In this document: positions 49,888 to 62,536 of the stretch, piece by piece
Layout: each line of letters begins with the position of its first letter
Position numbering within the stretch: position 1 is the first letter of the stretch
Source: Bryoerythrophyllum caledonicum
Taxonomy: Eukaryota; Streptophyta; Bryopsida; Pottiales; Pottiaceae
Reading direction: 5' to 3'
DNA length: 64,000 nucleotides
Assembly: GCA_963971425.1 (NCBI GenBank)
Contig: OZ020515.1
Coordinates: 15,268,291 to 15,332,290 of the forward strand
The notes under the pieces: generated by a model
Seen by the model: only the letters and a program-made list of their open reading frames with translations
What the model was told of the DNA's origin: nothing
The model's database searches: none
Made by a program: the position numbers and the translations under genes

Positions 49888-52785
49888 GCCCTGGAGCTAT
49901 ATACTATAGTAGAGCATGCACGTAGTTTAGGTGACAAGTACGTTAGTATAGTGCAGTTCGAGATGTGTCTATCGTTCGGTGGGTGGTATATATTTATATA
50001 TTGGGTGGTCCATATGATATGTTTGATTTTAGAATTCCTCGGCAATAGTGTGGAATTGATTATGTATGTTTTTGCATTATAAAATACAGTGAGGTACTTT
50101 ACAATGTCTTAGGAAATTGCATATATATTTTTGTATCTCTTACACATTGTATTTGTAGTGCAGTACTCTAAAATCCTATAATAACTCATAACAAATTTAT
50201 AATCTCTTTGGGCACATGATTACAATTTTGTAGCAGGATTTGTAAACTAGATTAGAAATCATATATTTTCTAAAAAAAGGTAGAAAATGTAAAAAATATA
50301 TTACTGATATGAACATGAAGATGCCAAGGTATGACACGACAAACACCAAAAAAATTTGACAAAAAACAAACCTTTGCCAAATTAGGTACACAACCGTGAT
50401 GCAATGAACGACTGATTTTTGTAGCCTGAGACCATGTTCCCATGGAGCATACCATTGTGTCTACGGTGAAGAAAAACGTGGTTGCATTGCTACAACTATT
50501 AGTTTTGGAAGAGAAATGTTTATGCTACAACAACTTGAACTCCAATGCACAATACTGAATTCTAATGCAAGGTTCGGAAAGAGAATGTTTCATGCTGCAT
50601 GTTGGACACTTCCTCACAATATTAACCATAGAGGACCGTGACTATGTTCCACCAAAACTACTTCAAAACTGCCTCTTCAAGATGAGATATTATGAGACTA
50701 ATCTAAGCAAAGTTTTACTATTTTCAACCATAAGATTTTGAATTTTAGTACTACAAGAAGAGGTTCAAAAAATTCATAAAATTTGACCAGGTGGATTGTA
50801 AGATACATACATTTGAAGAGAGCTATATACTTTTTAATCTTGGGCGGACATGGTCACTGTACTTTGACTCAAAATAATGGCATCATTTTCCACTATACAT
50901 TGCATAAGTTTATGTAATTATGTTATATCTTGAGTAGGTCATTGTACGCCAAAAATCACAAGTATTGAGGGGTTTAAACTCTTAGGGTGAGTCATGTTTA
51001 GGGTTTACCCCTAAACATTCTCGCAATGTTCAGGGGTATAGTATGGATTTTGAGGAACCTATCCAAACTATCAAGTGTCCCCCAAGGTACAAAATGTGCT
51101 TTAGGGGTTAAAGAAGAGGACAACTACAACTTGAGACATTCTAATGCGCAGATGTAATGAAAGTAGATCAGAAAATGTTTCATGCCACAAATTGAACTCC
51201 AATGCAAGGCGCTAGAAAGAAATGTTTCATGCTACAATTTGAACTCTGTTACTCAGTACAGGAAAAGAAACATTTCATGCTACAACTTGAATTTTAGTCG
51301 ACAAAGACCTAGTTGGCCGATATGCATTGCAGAATCATACTTCCAAGGGTGTGTCAAGAGTGAGCGACATATTTAATCCATATCCTTGTGTGTATGTATG
51401 CAGATCCATATCCAGCAAGTATGTGTTGAATGGGGAGAATTTAATCTCTAGGCATTAGGCTCCACAGCTATTTTATATCATGAAGAAGGTGCATATTCTC
51501 GCAAGTATCATGTGCTAAATTGGAATGATGAACATCCAACATTATTACTTGTAATGTAATGTTTCACTGTCTCGCAGAAGAATACATGCATACCAATTGC
51601 CAACCCAATGCAACTCATGCGCGAGAAGGTGACACACAGTAATCCTGAAAACGTTTTCAGATGGCATGTGAAACTCCATGCCAACTCGAGTTGCCCTACT
51701 TGAACCTGGTCATACGCAAGGTGGATTGTTGAAAAGCTCATAAAGTATTTTAAAACCATTCATGATGGTCTTGAAAGGAAGATGGTAGCACGTGAGAGAA
51801 TTGTGGCACTATTTCAACCCATGAGCTCTTACACCCTATGAAAATCTACAAGTATTCTAGATCATGCAAAACAACATCTATGCAAATGGTACATTTCATT
51901 GCAACCCCACTTCACAAAAATTACTCTAGCTTGGCAAATGCTTGTTGCGATTTTCATGGCACTTGTCTCAATAGGTGCCCATCTTCCTCCACCTCTTAAT
52001 CATAGTTTAAGTCTTTCATGGAGGTGGCCTGCAGCAGTTTCTTTTGAGATTATCATGCCGAAACGACCACAAATGATTGCTTGTCCTTAAAAGGTTAATT
52101 GACTAGTGACCTTTATGTGATTGAATAGTGATAATGTAAAGGAAATATCATATATGACATTGTTGAAGGAATAGTAGCATTATTTATTGATACAACGAAC
52201 GTAGTAATTGATTGGTCTCAAGAACAAAATGTCACATGCTAATGTGATGTTTTCACAAGTATGGAGTTAGAAGTCCATGTCAACTAAAAATCAGCATGAC
52301 TCTTTAATACTTGATTATTGAAAGGTAGCAACAAGATATTTGTTGCATTCTCATTTTATACTTTTGAGAGCGAACTTTTGAGTTGAAAAAATTACATTGC
52401 ATCTTAATGTATAGAAAAGGCTTGACACTGACAATCTAAAAGAAAACAAGGTATGGATATATTAAGTGGATTATACTTTAGAAATACTAATAAAATTTAA
52501 TCATTTTATTGATTTTACATCATTTTTATTTATTTAAATGATTTGAATACTTAGAAGAAAAAATCATTGATTACAATTATATAGATTTTGATTATTGTAA
52601 ATAAAAGTTTGTGTGATAAAAAGGCCTCCTTTGAAAATTCAATTTATGACAAAGAATAGATATTCAGACTAGTTAATTGCTTACAAATCATCACTATTAT
52701 TAGAAAAATGAATTAAAAGGTTGCAGGGAAAAAAATATTAGGATTCACGTTGTTACGAGATGTGGCATCGGAGGCTCCACCACAT
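49888..52785. other. Between transposon copies 1 and 2, repeat-derived
   Basis: No intact gene is supported. 50630-50960 is a diverged fragment of the dispersed repeat family, with TTTAAACTCTTAGGG at about 50979. At 51165-51300 the phrase AAATGTTTCATGCTACAA recurs three times about 45-55 bp apart. 51930-52090 has a VSIGAHLPPP frame related to 37594-37800. Confidence 0.45.
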
Positions 52786-52789
52786 CTTT

Positions 52790-52815
52790 AACACGCAATT
52801 AAGCAATTATGCACT
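52790..52815 (+). repeat. Left terminal inverted repeat, copy 2
   Basis: 26 bp agree with the other ends (AACACGCAATTAAGCAATTA then TGCACT), after which the copy diverges (CACCAAAT instead of TGGCCATT). Confidence 0.8.
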
Positions 52816-53341
52816 CACCAAATAAAAGTGCACTTAGGTACAACGGCGGCTATTGCGAACAAAAGTGGCAAAATTGCAAAAAAAAAATGTTTTTCAAAGG
52901 AAAAAAAATGAGCTTTTGCATCAATATTATGTACAATCATGGTTGTTAATATTGGAAGCGATTTTTTTGGCATTTCCAACTAATTTTTGGTGGCCCCTCA
53001 TTATCACTAGATAAATGTGTATTTAATATAGTTTCACAATATTTCAAAGATAGATTTCAAGGATTGTAGTATACAAACAAGCGTAATTACAAAAAAACAT
53101 ATTTTATGCAAGGGTTGGCAGTTGATTAAAAGATATTCTAAATAGTATATAATGCATACAATGGTGGAAATTAAATATAGATGCTTCTACAATTGGACTT
53201 AGCACCAATAGTAAACACAGCTTTACTCTACAGGATTAATGGCATAACGTCCTACATCACCCTTAGAATATACTACTCTTACACATACACTATGTAGCAA
53301 TTACCATACACAACTAGTATACTCTCATAAAGACACACTAT

Positions 53342-54070
53342 CTACTCCATAGAATTTAGGGTTGCTTGCAAATGGGCGTCATCGATAGCTTCGATTTGCA
53401 TTGCAATATATTGTAGTATGTAAGCCTTTGCCAATTGAAGAATGCGAATCCTACTTTCAACCTGCACTCCAAACACATTGCGCTTTCTCCACCCGCTGGC
53501 CCTTGACATGGTTCTTTCCGGTGTGTCTACCAATAAAAAAATGCATGCAGCTTTCTCTACCCAACTATAACTCTCCCCAGATGGCTCCCAGAATGAGTCC
53601 ATGCAATTTGCATACCGCTGTACAGAAGACCCATGTCCATCAACAACCCCCCTTTGGATGCTGAGCCAATACCAACAAACCTTTATCTTAACTCTCCATC
53701 GGTTTTTTCCTTCCTCAATCACTTTTCCCACATAGAATGGTACACCGCCTTCTATTTCTGCTCGATCAACACTTAAGGCTACAAATTGTCCACAACAGAT
53801 GTCCGATTGTGGATTAAATGGTGGAAATGGGTCGTGATTATCTTCATACATTGCTCCTTCTTCGGCTCTTTCCTCAACATAGTTGCGCTCTGTTTGTTGT
53901 GCCCTACGCACTGCTTGATTAGAGGGTCTTTCTCTACGAGGACCAAAGTATCCTCGAGCCTCGGCATTAGGAAGCATCACCATTACCTGCTCTACGATAT
54001 CTATCTCGCGATTTTCTTCACTTGCACCATCCATTACATCCAAAGATGCACTCTCTGTATGGCTGCACAT
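53342..54070 (-). pseudogene. DUF7869-type gene, internally deleted in frame (copy 2)
   Basis: An uninterrupted 242-codon frame joins the first four residues read in copy 1 (MCSH) to the C-terminal 238 residues, from ESASLDVMDG onward. The deleted part corresponds to about 39088-41589 in copy 1, including all the presumed catalytic motifs. Breakpoints share only TA. The C-terminal domain (GYFGPRRERPSNQAVRRAQQ, then FVALSVDRAEIEGG, VPFYVGK) has no stops. The upstream exon at about 55657-55780 has the same TAA as copy 1 plus a one-base loss. The catalytic core is absent, so any product could only bind or compete. Confidence 0.75.
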
Positions 54071-54394
54071 TAGTCAAAATACATGTACTAATTGTTAACC
54101 TTCAAAGAACCATTCATCTGATAAAAGATATGTTTCTGAACACATATTTACTGTTCAAAATATAATGATGATTTTGGACCTTTTGATAGAACAAATTTGA
54201 AATGAAAATTATAAGAATTTGTAGAACATGAACCAATTGTTAACCTTCAAAGCACCATTCAACTAATAAAATATATGTATCTAAACACATATTTAGTGTT
54301 CAAAATATGATGGTGATATTGGGCCTTTTGATAAAACTACTTTGAAATGAAAAAATTAAGAATTTGTAGGGCATGAACTCCTTGCACGGAGTCT

Positions 54395-55346
54395 TTAACC
54401 CTAAAGGTACAATTACACTGGTACACCAAAAACACTTCAAAATTGTTGGATTCCAGTGCAATGAACAAAAAAGGAAACAAAAACTTTTATTTCTAGTTTT
54501 GACCGTAGGATCTCAATCAAGACTTATTAAGTGATATATAAACAAAATTTCATAAACTTTGACCGCACGGATTTAAAGATTTTAGTGTTTGAAGCCAAGC
54601 ATATGGTTCATATTCTTCTCTGCGTGCAGTGGATCAACAGACTTTGACTTCACTTGGTGTCTAATTTTTGCACTACACAAGGTCTAAATCCACAACCATC
54701 TTGTTAAGCATGATGTTAGTTCTTTGTACACCAATTTTTAGAGGTAGAGACTCGATGTAGCATATTCAAAACAAATGTGCAAGGAGTAGAAGTTCGGAAT
54801 TTGTTAAATCACACTGTAATTTTTTGTGAGCTTAATATGTTTAGATTGGTAATCCAAACGGTTAATAAGAGAGATTGACACCACATATTGTTGTGGAAAA
54901 AATAAAAAGTGAAAAACAAAAAGATATCTAGGTTTTATTTGGAAAACAAGAAGTTTTTTTGGTACCTTACCCAACAATGAGTCACAATGTGTGAAAATGT
55001 TTGACTTAGGTTGATATGTTATTTTTCACTAAAGACAAGAATTTATTTTGACAACATCAAGGAAAATAATATTACTTGCGAGTATTGAAAATCTCACATT
55101 CAACAGAGTGTCCTAGCAAAAGGTTTTGGACGTGCCCGACTTGCCCGCTCTCCCCATTTGAAATTCAAAATCCTAAAACTTTTTGATCAAATGTCCAATT
55201 TAGGTCAAAATTATTTTCCTACTACAGTCTTGGTAATGCTTTTCTATAGTAAAATTTTCAAAGAGGAATGTTGGAAATTGATACCATAGGAACCTGACCA
55301 AACTTTCAAGAAGCCCATTTTTGACACTTGATCCTTTAGGGGTTAA
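54395..55346 (+). mobile_element. piggyBac-like MITE nested in copy 2
   Basis: 952 bp, TTAACCCTAAAGG to CCTTTAGGGGTTAA, at the same place and of the same length as in copy 1 (41782-42733). Confidence 0.75.
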
Positions 55347-56448
55347 ATATGCCACACCCCTTTTGCATCCCTAAACATTGGTATAAAATAGAACTAAAAT
55401 CATTTCTGACATGATGATAATAAATCTAGATCATGTGTGATGCAATCTTTTAAATCCAAGTGAACTTAAACAAAGGGAATCCACTAAACCTAGGGAAGAA
55501 AATGAACCATGTTGTCTACTTGCTATTACTGACACCATTGGAACTTGTTACAATTGCTAATAAAAGAAAGAGTTTGTACATACACATAAAGGTTATTTTA
55601 CAAACAACATAGTACAGAAGATTAATCAACAATCAATCTTAAACTTGTATAAAAATAAATGTTTACCTCAAAATAAGCTGCAGGTGTTAGTGGTACACGC
55701 ACTGGTGCTTGATGGTGTTCAACATTAAATCACCATTCCGTCGTTGTTGAACATGTTTTCAACCCTTCCCACTTTACCTGCAACACATGCATAAAATTGA
55801 TATGGTAAACTATGTAATAAAAACTCCTAAGTATCTTCGTATTACATATAGCCCAAAATTTTAATATAATATGTAAAAAGTTAAAACATAAGGAGAAACA
55901 AAGCAAAAGGTCTGAAGTTATAAAAGTCAAATTTTGACTAGTAAACTTGGGTCACAAGGTTCCAACATGGATATATGGTTTCTATGCAAATCTAGAGGTC
56001 GTTTCTCATCCCAGTTTCAAAGGTGAGCTCAATTGCAATCGAAACTTCAAGGCCATCTGCATTTTTCTTCATTCACTAATTTCTGTCAACTTTGTGTGTA
56101 CTGTGTAGATTGGAGGACATTTGCACATCGAGGAGATTTTTGCAAATTTGATAAGCTTCTCGCTTTGTTTCAATTATGAATGAGGGAATTCTAGGGTTAG
56201 GTTCATGATGATTAAGATCAATTAGAGTTACGATAGTGAGCAGTACCAATACTGGAGCACGCAAATGAAGATATGAACTAGAGTATGATTAAAATTACAA
56301 AATCAACAAAAGCTTAATGCTTACACAAGATAGCAGTCAACAACTAGAGAGTGCAGTTTCTGTACTACTGAAATACTGACACAAAAACCACACAAAACTG
56401 AAGTAAAAAGAGTAGCTCGTAGAATGGCACTAAATCCAAAGTATAGCA

Positions 56449-56611
56449 CATCCTGAAACCCTAGCCACCGCAACCAAATCCTAGCCGCCCCAACCAAACC
56501 CTAGACGCCCCAACCAGACCCTAGCCACCACAACCAAACCCTAGCCGCCACAACCAAACCCTAGCCGTTGCAACCAAACCCTAGCCATCGCAACCAAATC
56601 CTAGCCACCGT
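56449..56611 (+). repeat. Telo-box tandem array, copy 2
   Basis: About eight units of roughly 20 bp (CAACCAAACCCTAGCCRCC pattern), one more than in copy 1, at the equivalent position. Confidence 0.85.
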
Positions 56612-56657
56612 TGCCATGGAGTCCGGGTGATGCCTCATGGAGTAAACCTAGACTAGA

Positions 56658-56675
56658 GGTGTGCGCACGCACACC
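56658..56675. promoter_or_regulatory. GC-alternating near-palindrome, copy 2 left
   Basis: GGTGTGCGCACGCACACC, equivalent to 44015-44032 but with a centre that no longer pairs perfectly. Confidence 0.6.
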
Positions 56676-56859
56676 CCCAACTGCTAATGCTCCTCCATCG
56701 ACCATATCAAAAATCGTCGAGGCCGAAAATCCAAACCCTGAAAAGATGCTTCTTGAACGTCGCACGGCTTCGCACAAGGTGCTATTGGTTGCGCAACGTC
56801 GAGGAAGCACCTTGCGCGAGCAACTTCAAACTTTGCATGGCATGGCGGAGCCGTGCGCG

Positions 56860-57090
56860 ATGCACTGGAGTACGTTGCGAGTGCGATGGCGTAGGCACGC
56901 TGCGTCGCTGAGGCCTCGTTGAAGCGTTGGCGAGGGCGATGGAGTGCGCTGCGAGTGCGAGGGCGATGGAGTGCGCTGCGAGTGCGATGGCGTAGGCGCG
57001 CTACGTCGCTGAGGCCTCGTTGAGGCCCTAGCGAGTGCGATGGAGTGCGCCTGCTGGCGAGTGCGGTGAAGTGCGCCTGCGCGGAGGCGC
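56860..57090. repeat. CpG-rich minisatellite
   Basis: Blocks such as GCGAGTGCGATGGCGTAGGC and GGCGATGGAGTGCGCTGCG recur several times. GC content is far above the surroundings. It corresponds to the assembly gap of copy 1. Confidence 0.75.
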
Positions 57091-57209
57091 TCCAGCTCTC
57101 CGAACCCTCCATAGGCACTCCAACAGCGGTTGTGCCTGGCGCAAAGGCGGCCTAGCGTAGGTGCGCAGCCTGGTGCAGGTGCGCGGCCTGGTGCAGGTCT
57201 GCAAAAAAA

Positions 57210-57480
57210 AATCCTTTTCTCCTCTGCCCTCACCTCCATCTCTCCTCTGCCCTCACCTCCATCTCTCTTCTCCCCTCCCACGCCCTATCCTCCTTGTGTC
57301 TATCAAACCCTAGCCGCCTACATTTTCTCTTCCTCACACCTCCCAAAACTTCCCTTCCTTCCCTCACACCTCCCATTCATTCCTCTCCCTCACAACTCTT
57401 CTCTCTCCACCCTCCGCCCTCACAAGCCCCTCTTACAATCCCACAAGCCTCTCACAAGCCTCTCCCTCCTCCAAACCCTC
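57210..57480 (+). promoter_or_regulatory. Pyrimidine-rich stretch, candidate 5' UTR of the partner gene
   Basis: About 270 bp of C/T-rich plus-strand sequence follows a telo-box (ATCAAACCCTAGCCGCC). Plant housekeeping genes often combine telo-boxes with CT-rich leaders, so this may mark transcription towards the partner gene. It is inferred from composition alone. Confidence 0.4.
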
Positions 57481-57516
57481 TCTCTCACACTCACAGCCTC
57501 CCTCACAACTACTACC

Positions 57517-57540
57517 AGGGGTGTGCGCGCGCACACCCCT
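57517..57540. promoter_or_regulatory. 24-nt perfect palindrome, copy 2 right
   Basis: Identical to 44542-44565, including the CGTAGGACTACC sequence that follows. Confidence 0.75.
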
Positions 57541-57566
57541 CGTAGGACTACCCAAAAGGTGCAACA

Positions 57567-57722
57567 CATTGATATCCGTATTGATACCCTAAATTCAAAA
57601 ACCCTAATTCGAAACCCAAAATTGATACCCAAATTAGATACCTTGATTGATAACCGGTTAAGGTGCCCAGTAAGTCATACCCTGGTGGTGATACCCTCGA
57701 TATTAATACCCCAAGTACCTTG
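57567..57722 (+). repeat. GATACC motif cluster, copy 2
   Basis: Equivalent to 44590-44735, with the same order and near-identical spacing of GATACC and AAACCCTAA motifs. Confidence 0.7.
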
Positions 57723-58545
57723 GTCCAAAAATAATGTAGAGAATATCTCAACCAAAAATCTTTATAAATGCTTGTTTTAGTGCAATTTGCAAGGAAAACA
57801 AATTGAATTTTTTTTGGTAGTTTTTACCGTAGGATCTCAATAATGACTTATTAAGTAATATACTCACAAAATTTCATAAAGTTTTACCACATGGATTGAA
57901 AGATTATAATGTTTGAAGTAGAGAAAAGGCTCATTTTCATCCCTGCGTCTTATGGATCAGCAGACTTTGACCTCAATTGGTGTCCAATTTTGGCATTTCA
58001 AAGGGTCTCAATAAAATACCATAATGTTCAGCATGATGTTAGTTTGCTATATACCAATTTTGAGAGGTAGACAAGGAGTGTAGCATATTCAAAAAAATTG
58101 TGCAATGAGCAGAGGTTCAAAAATTCTCAATTCACGTTATATTTTTTTTGTGAACTTGATATTGTTTGAAATGAGAATCCAAATGGTCAATAAGAAGGTT
58201 TACATCACATAATGTCGTAGGAAAAATCAAAAGTGAATCATACAAAGATCTCAATGTTTTATGTGGAAAGGTAGAAGTTTTTTTGGTACCTTGGCCAAAA
58301 ATGTGTGACAATGTGTGAAAATAATTGACTTGGATTAATATGCTATTTCACCAAAGAACTAACAACATGCTTAACTAGATGGAATTGGATTTAGATCTTG
58401 TGTAGTGCAAAAGTTTTTAGAGGTAGACAAGGGGTTTAGCATATTCAAAAAAATTGTGCAATGAGTGGAGGTTCAAAAATTCTAATTCCATACTAATAGT
58501 GACTATTGTTTTGTAATGATATACAAGTTTTTTGAGTGTAGCGTT

Positions 58546-58659
58546 ATGGCACCACCAAAAATTGACAGAATTTGGGAGAGCCACGACTGGTGGATCACAG
58601 AAGTGGATGAGTCGAGCGCCCACTTCCGCGACATGTGTTTCGGATTAGTTAGATTGTAG
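58546..58659 (+). pseudogene. Truncated start of the partner gene (copy 2)
   Basis: MAPPKIDRIWESHDWWITEV matches the start of the 45926 gene for about 25 codons. The sequence then diverges (AHFRDMCFGL) and stops at 58657-58659. The rest of the gene is deleted, and about 700 bp of non-coding right-end sequence leads to the terminal repeat. Confidence 0.8.
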
Positions 58660-59330
58660 TGGCATTTGTGACGTCGCAAGATGTCTCAAAAGCCATATAT
58701 TCCAACAGTCGATGACGCGCTTCCCTCAAAGCCTCCACTTTGTATAGTGAGGGTTCATTATTGCCAAATAGATTTAGCCACTACACCATTCACTTTGTAT
58801 AGTGAGGATTCATTATTGATGTGGATCACCCACACTACTTCACATCAAGCACATGCATGTCAACTTCTCATTGCATATTCATTTATAAGCAAGTGTGTGC
58901 CAATCAATGGTTGCATATTGATTTCCATGTAGTGTAGAAACTCAAACCACTTTGGTCAACATTATGTTCAAGGAAACAATGTAAAAATTCTCTAAGAGTC
59001 CCTGCAATTACGCAGTTCAATTTGCAATAGATGCATCCAGGATCTATTTCTTAGACAAGAAAGGAAATAGTCAAATGTACACATCGCCTTACAAGTCATC
59101 TTGAATAAGAATCAAGTTAGTTTTTGTATAGCAAATTCACTTGTGTAATAATGTATGACAACATTCAAGATGTCTTTTAAACCAAAACAAAGAAAACATG
59201 TCACTTATGTCCACATGAAAATGCCAATGTTGAATACAAAAGACATGTAAATTCACTTCAAAACGGTTTACAATTTTTATAATTAAAAAAAAAAAAAAAA
59301 ACACGTTTTTTTACCACCAACCAATGCACT

Positions 59331-59362
59331 TGGCCAAGTGCATAATTGCTTAATTGCGTGTT
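59331..59362 (-). repeat. Right terminal inverted repeat, copy 2
   Basis: The reverse complement reads AACACGCAATTAAGCAATTA and ends GGCCA, matching the left ends of copies 1 and 3 over 32 bp. A run of 18 A lies 27 bp inside. Confidence 0.85.
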
Positions 59363-59366
59363 CTTT

Positions 59367-61147
59367 GTGTTTTGTTAGCGCATATAAATTGTTTCTAGTC
59401 TACATTTGTTAGGAACATCCGTTTAGCACACCATTTTCATCTGGCGGATGATTTTTATTTGCTAAGGTTTTGTGTGTGTGCGTATAGCAGTGTGCGCATC
59501 CTTGACTTGTCATCTTTGTCAAGTCAAGCTTTGTGAGTGAGTTTGGAGAGCGATTAGTGATTGTCTTTGCTTGTGAGTGGTGGTTTATCATTGGTAAAGA
59601 CGTCCCACTCATTATTTCTACTTGCACTTGTGAATTCTCTCCTTCTGGAGTGCGAGACGCTTGACTTCTTATGCAAATCACATGTTTCTCCTTGAAGGTA
59701 TGTTACGCATACATATGTTTCTGTATGTTTTTTGTTTATTGGATGTGGGTTGTAACTCCTTAAGTATTGTGTTTAGCAATTTTCTTTTACATAACAATGT
59801 AGAATCAAGTAAGGAAGCAATGAAAAGATATTGATAGAGTGAATTTGTTTATGTTAGCAATTAATATCTTGAAGTTGATTTTTAAAATGAATTTTCAGAT
59901 AGTATGTCTATTGATGATAGTATTAAGGGGCATTTGAATGATAAAGTACAAACTACCAAAGTTGCATAAAATCTCAACATAGAATAGAATATTGTCCCTC
60001 TAGTGGAAGCTGAAACCTAAATGATACTTTGAAAAATATCCTTGGTTGGAATATATATCGCCGGATTGAACGCCAGTAACAAAGCGGCACAAGTCCTTGT
60101 CCCCTTGCAACTTCACGTCCTACTAGGTCATTGAAACTTTCAACACTTTCAATTTCGAGAGTGGGTTACACCTGTGTAATCTCTATATGTAAAGGAAAAC
60201 ACTTCTATACTTGTCAAATGGAGCAATAGGGTCTTGCACAAGGTGTATTGCACAAGGTCAAATGGAGTTGATTGGGCCAAGATAGGATACATCGGACAAG
60301 GTATCTTTAGGACTTGTTTTTTTTAGGACATAGTATCTCCGGAACATGGTATCTCAAGGACGTTGCATCTCCAAATATGGTATTCCAAGACATGATATTT
60401 TCAGCAATGGTATCATTGGAACAAAGTATCGCCAAGACATGGTATCGTGTTGGAACAAGGTCTTACACCTGGACATGTTATATGGCTATTAATGGGACAT
60501 GATATGGAGATAGGGCATTGGAGCACAACATCAAGATAGAGTATTGGACCAAGGTATCACCGTAGAAGAAGGTCTCGCTTCATAACAAATCATTGCTATA
60601 AAAGAGGATTATCGGGGACTGCCCTTCTTTCTTTAGGGATGATGGGATCTACCCTTGTAATGATATAATATAAACGCTAATGAAGAGTCATAAAGAAAAT
60701 TTTATTATCATCTTTAGAATTCTAATCTAATTCTTCATGCCATATTGTACTCTATAGATGTTAGAACTTTGAGGATTTGATTTCTTTTACACATGTTATC
60801 TTTATTTGTTGGATTTTCTTTAATATATTAATTTATATTCTAATTTCATTTCGTAGGTAAAACCCAATTTGATTCAAGATGTTATAAAAATTTGGCATAA
60901 TTTTCACATTTAAGAATTTGATTTTTTTTAATCATTGCTTTTCTTTTTAGTTTTTAAATTTTTGCTTTCTAATGTCCTTACCATATTTTTCACATGTAAA
61001 TAAAGCATTATCTAGATTATATGTTTTTGGAGTATTAAACAACACTTAATTTGGGCTTTGTATGTGGTAAATTGTAGTGATATCATTGCACAATGAAATT
61101 CATAGCGTTGATAATGAGAATTCTAAACCTCATGGAAATACATTATT
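59367..61147. other. Intergenic between transposon copies 2 and 3
   Basis: No gene is supported. At 60310-60460 a degenerate motif GGAACATGGTATCTCCAAGA recurs about seven times at 17-22 bp spacing. The remainder is AT-rich. Confidence 0.5.
60310..60460 (+). repeat. Degenerate ACATGGTATC tandem repeat
   Basis: Variants of GACATGGTATCTCC recur with short spacers. Further single units continue to about 60560 (GACATGATATGG, CAAGGTATCACC). Confidence 0.65.
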
Positions 61148-61715
61148 AACACGCAATTAAGCAATTATGCACTTGGCCATTTAAAAGTGCACTTGGGTAC
61201 AACGGCGGCCATTGCGAACAAAAGTGGCAAAATTGCAAAAAAAATAAAAATTCAAAGAAAAAAAATGTTTTCTAAAGGAAAAAAAATTGAGCTTCTGCAA
61301 CAATATTACGTACAGTCATGGTTGTTAATATTGGAAGCGATTTTTTTGCATTTTCAACTAATTTTTGGAGGCCCCTTGTTAATACTAGATAAATGTGTAT
61401 TTAATATAGTTTTACAATATTTCAAAGATAGATTTGAAGGATTGTAGTATATAGACAGGTGTAATCGCAAAAAAACATACTCTATGCAAGGGTTGGCAGG
61501 TGATTAAAAGATATTCTACGTAGTACATAATGCATACAATTGTGGACACTAAATATAGATGCTTCTACAAATGGACTTAGCACCAATAGTAAAAACACCT
61601 TTACTTTATAGGATTAATGACATAACATCTTACATCACCCTTAGAATATACTACTCTTACACATACACTATATAGCAATTACCATACACAACTAGTATAC
61701 TCTCATAAAGGCACA

Positions 61716-62157
61716 CTATCTACTCCATAGAATTTGGGGTTGCTTGCAAATGGTTGTCATCGATAGCTTCGGTTGCATTGCAATATATTGTAGTATGTGA
61801 GCCTTTGCCGATTGAAGAATGCGAATCCTGCTTTCAACCTGCACTCCAAACACATTGCGTTTTCTCCACCCGCCGGCCCCGGAGATGGTTCTTTCCGGTG
61901 TGTCTAGCCATGAGAAAATGCATGCATCTTTCTCTACCCAACTATGGCTCTCCCCAGATGGCTTCGAGAATGAATCCATGCAATTCGCATACCGTTGTGC
62001 AGAAGACCCATGTCCATCAACAACCCCTCTTCGAATAATGGGCCAATACCAACAAACCTTCATCTTCTATCTCCATCGGTTTTTTCCGTCCTCAATCACT
62101 TTCCCTACATAGAAAGGTACACCGCCTTCTATTTCTGCTCAATCAACACTCAACGCT
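61716..62157 (-). pseudogene. DUF7869-type gene, C-terminal fragment (copy 3)
   Basis: The frame KVCWYWPIIRRGVVDGHGSS through SRIRILQSAKAHILQYIAMQ matches the C-terminus of copies 1 and 2. A one-base deletion near 61771 changes the last residues. Further upstream the match continues, out of frame, to about 62157 and then stops abruptly. Confidence 0.8.
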
Positions 62158-62536
62158 ACAACTATAATATTTCAATCTATGCGGTCTAAGTTTATGAAAT
62201 TTTGTGAGAACGTTACTTAGTGAGCTTTAATTTAGATCCTATGGTTAGATGTAGAAATAAAAATCTAAATTTCCCTCTTTACTCATTGAACTTGAACGAG
62301 CAATTTTGAAGTGTTTTTGGTGTGAAAATGCCTTGGGCCTTTATGGGTCAATATCATGATCAACATGATGATATAAAATTTAGACCTTGTATAGTGCAAA
62401 AAATTTACACCAAGTGAAGTCAAAGTCTATTGATCCACTCATAACAGGGATGGATATAAACCATTTCTTCTACTTCAAACACTATAATCTTATAATCCAT
62501 GCGGTCAAAGTTTATGAAATTTTTGTTTGTAAGTTA

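Larger units (their letters stand above)
52790..59362. mobile_element. Large DNA transposon, copy 2, complete ends but internally deleted
   Basis: It starts AACACGCAATTAAGCAATTA at 52790 and ends with the reverse complement at 59362, a span of 6573 bp. CTTT occurs immediately outside both ends (52786-52789 and 59363-59366), a candidate 4-bp target duplication. Inside are the 3' third of the DUF7869 gene, the nested piggyBac-like MITE, the telo-box array, palindromes, CpG-rich minisatellite, one 357-bp unit and the first 30 or so codons of the partner gene. Gene order matches copy 1. The element is non-autonomous. Confidence 0.85.

Noticed and set aside
51165..51300. CRISPR-like array
   Set aside because: Only three imperfect repeats in a plant nuclear context, without regular spacers.
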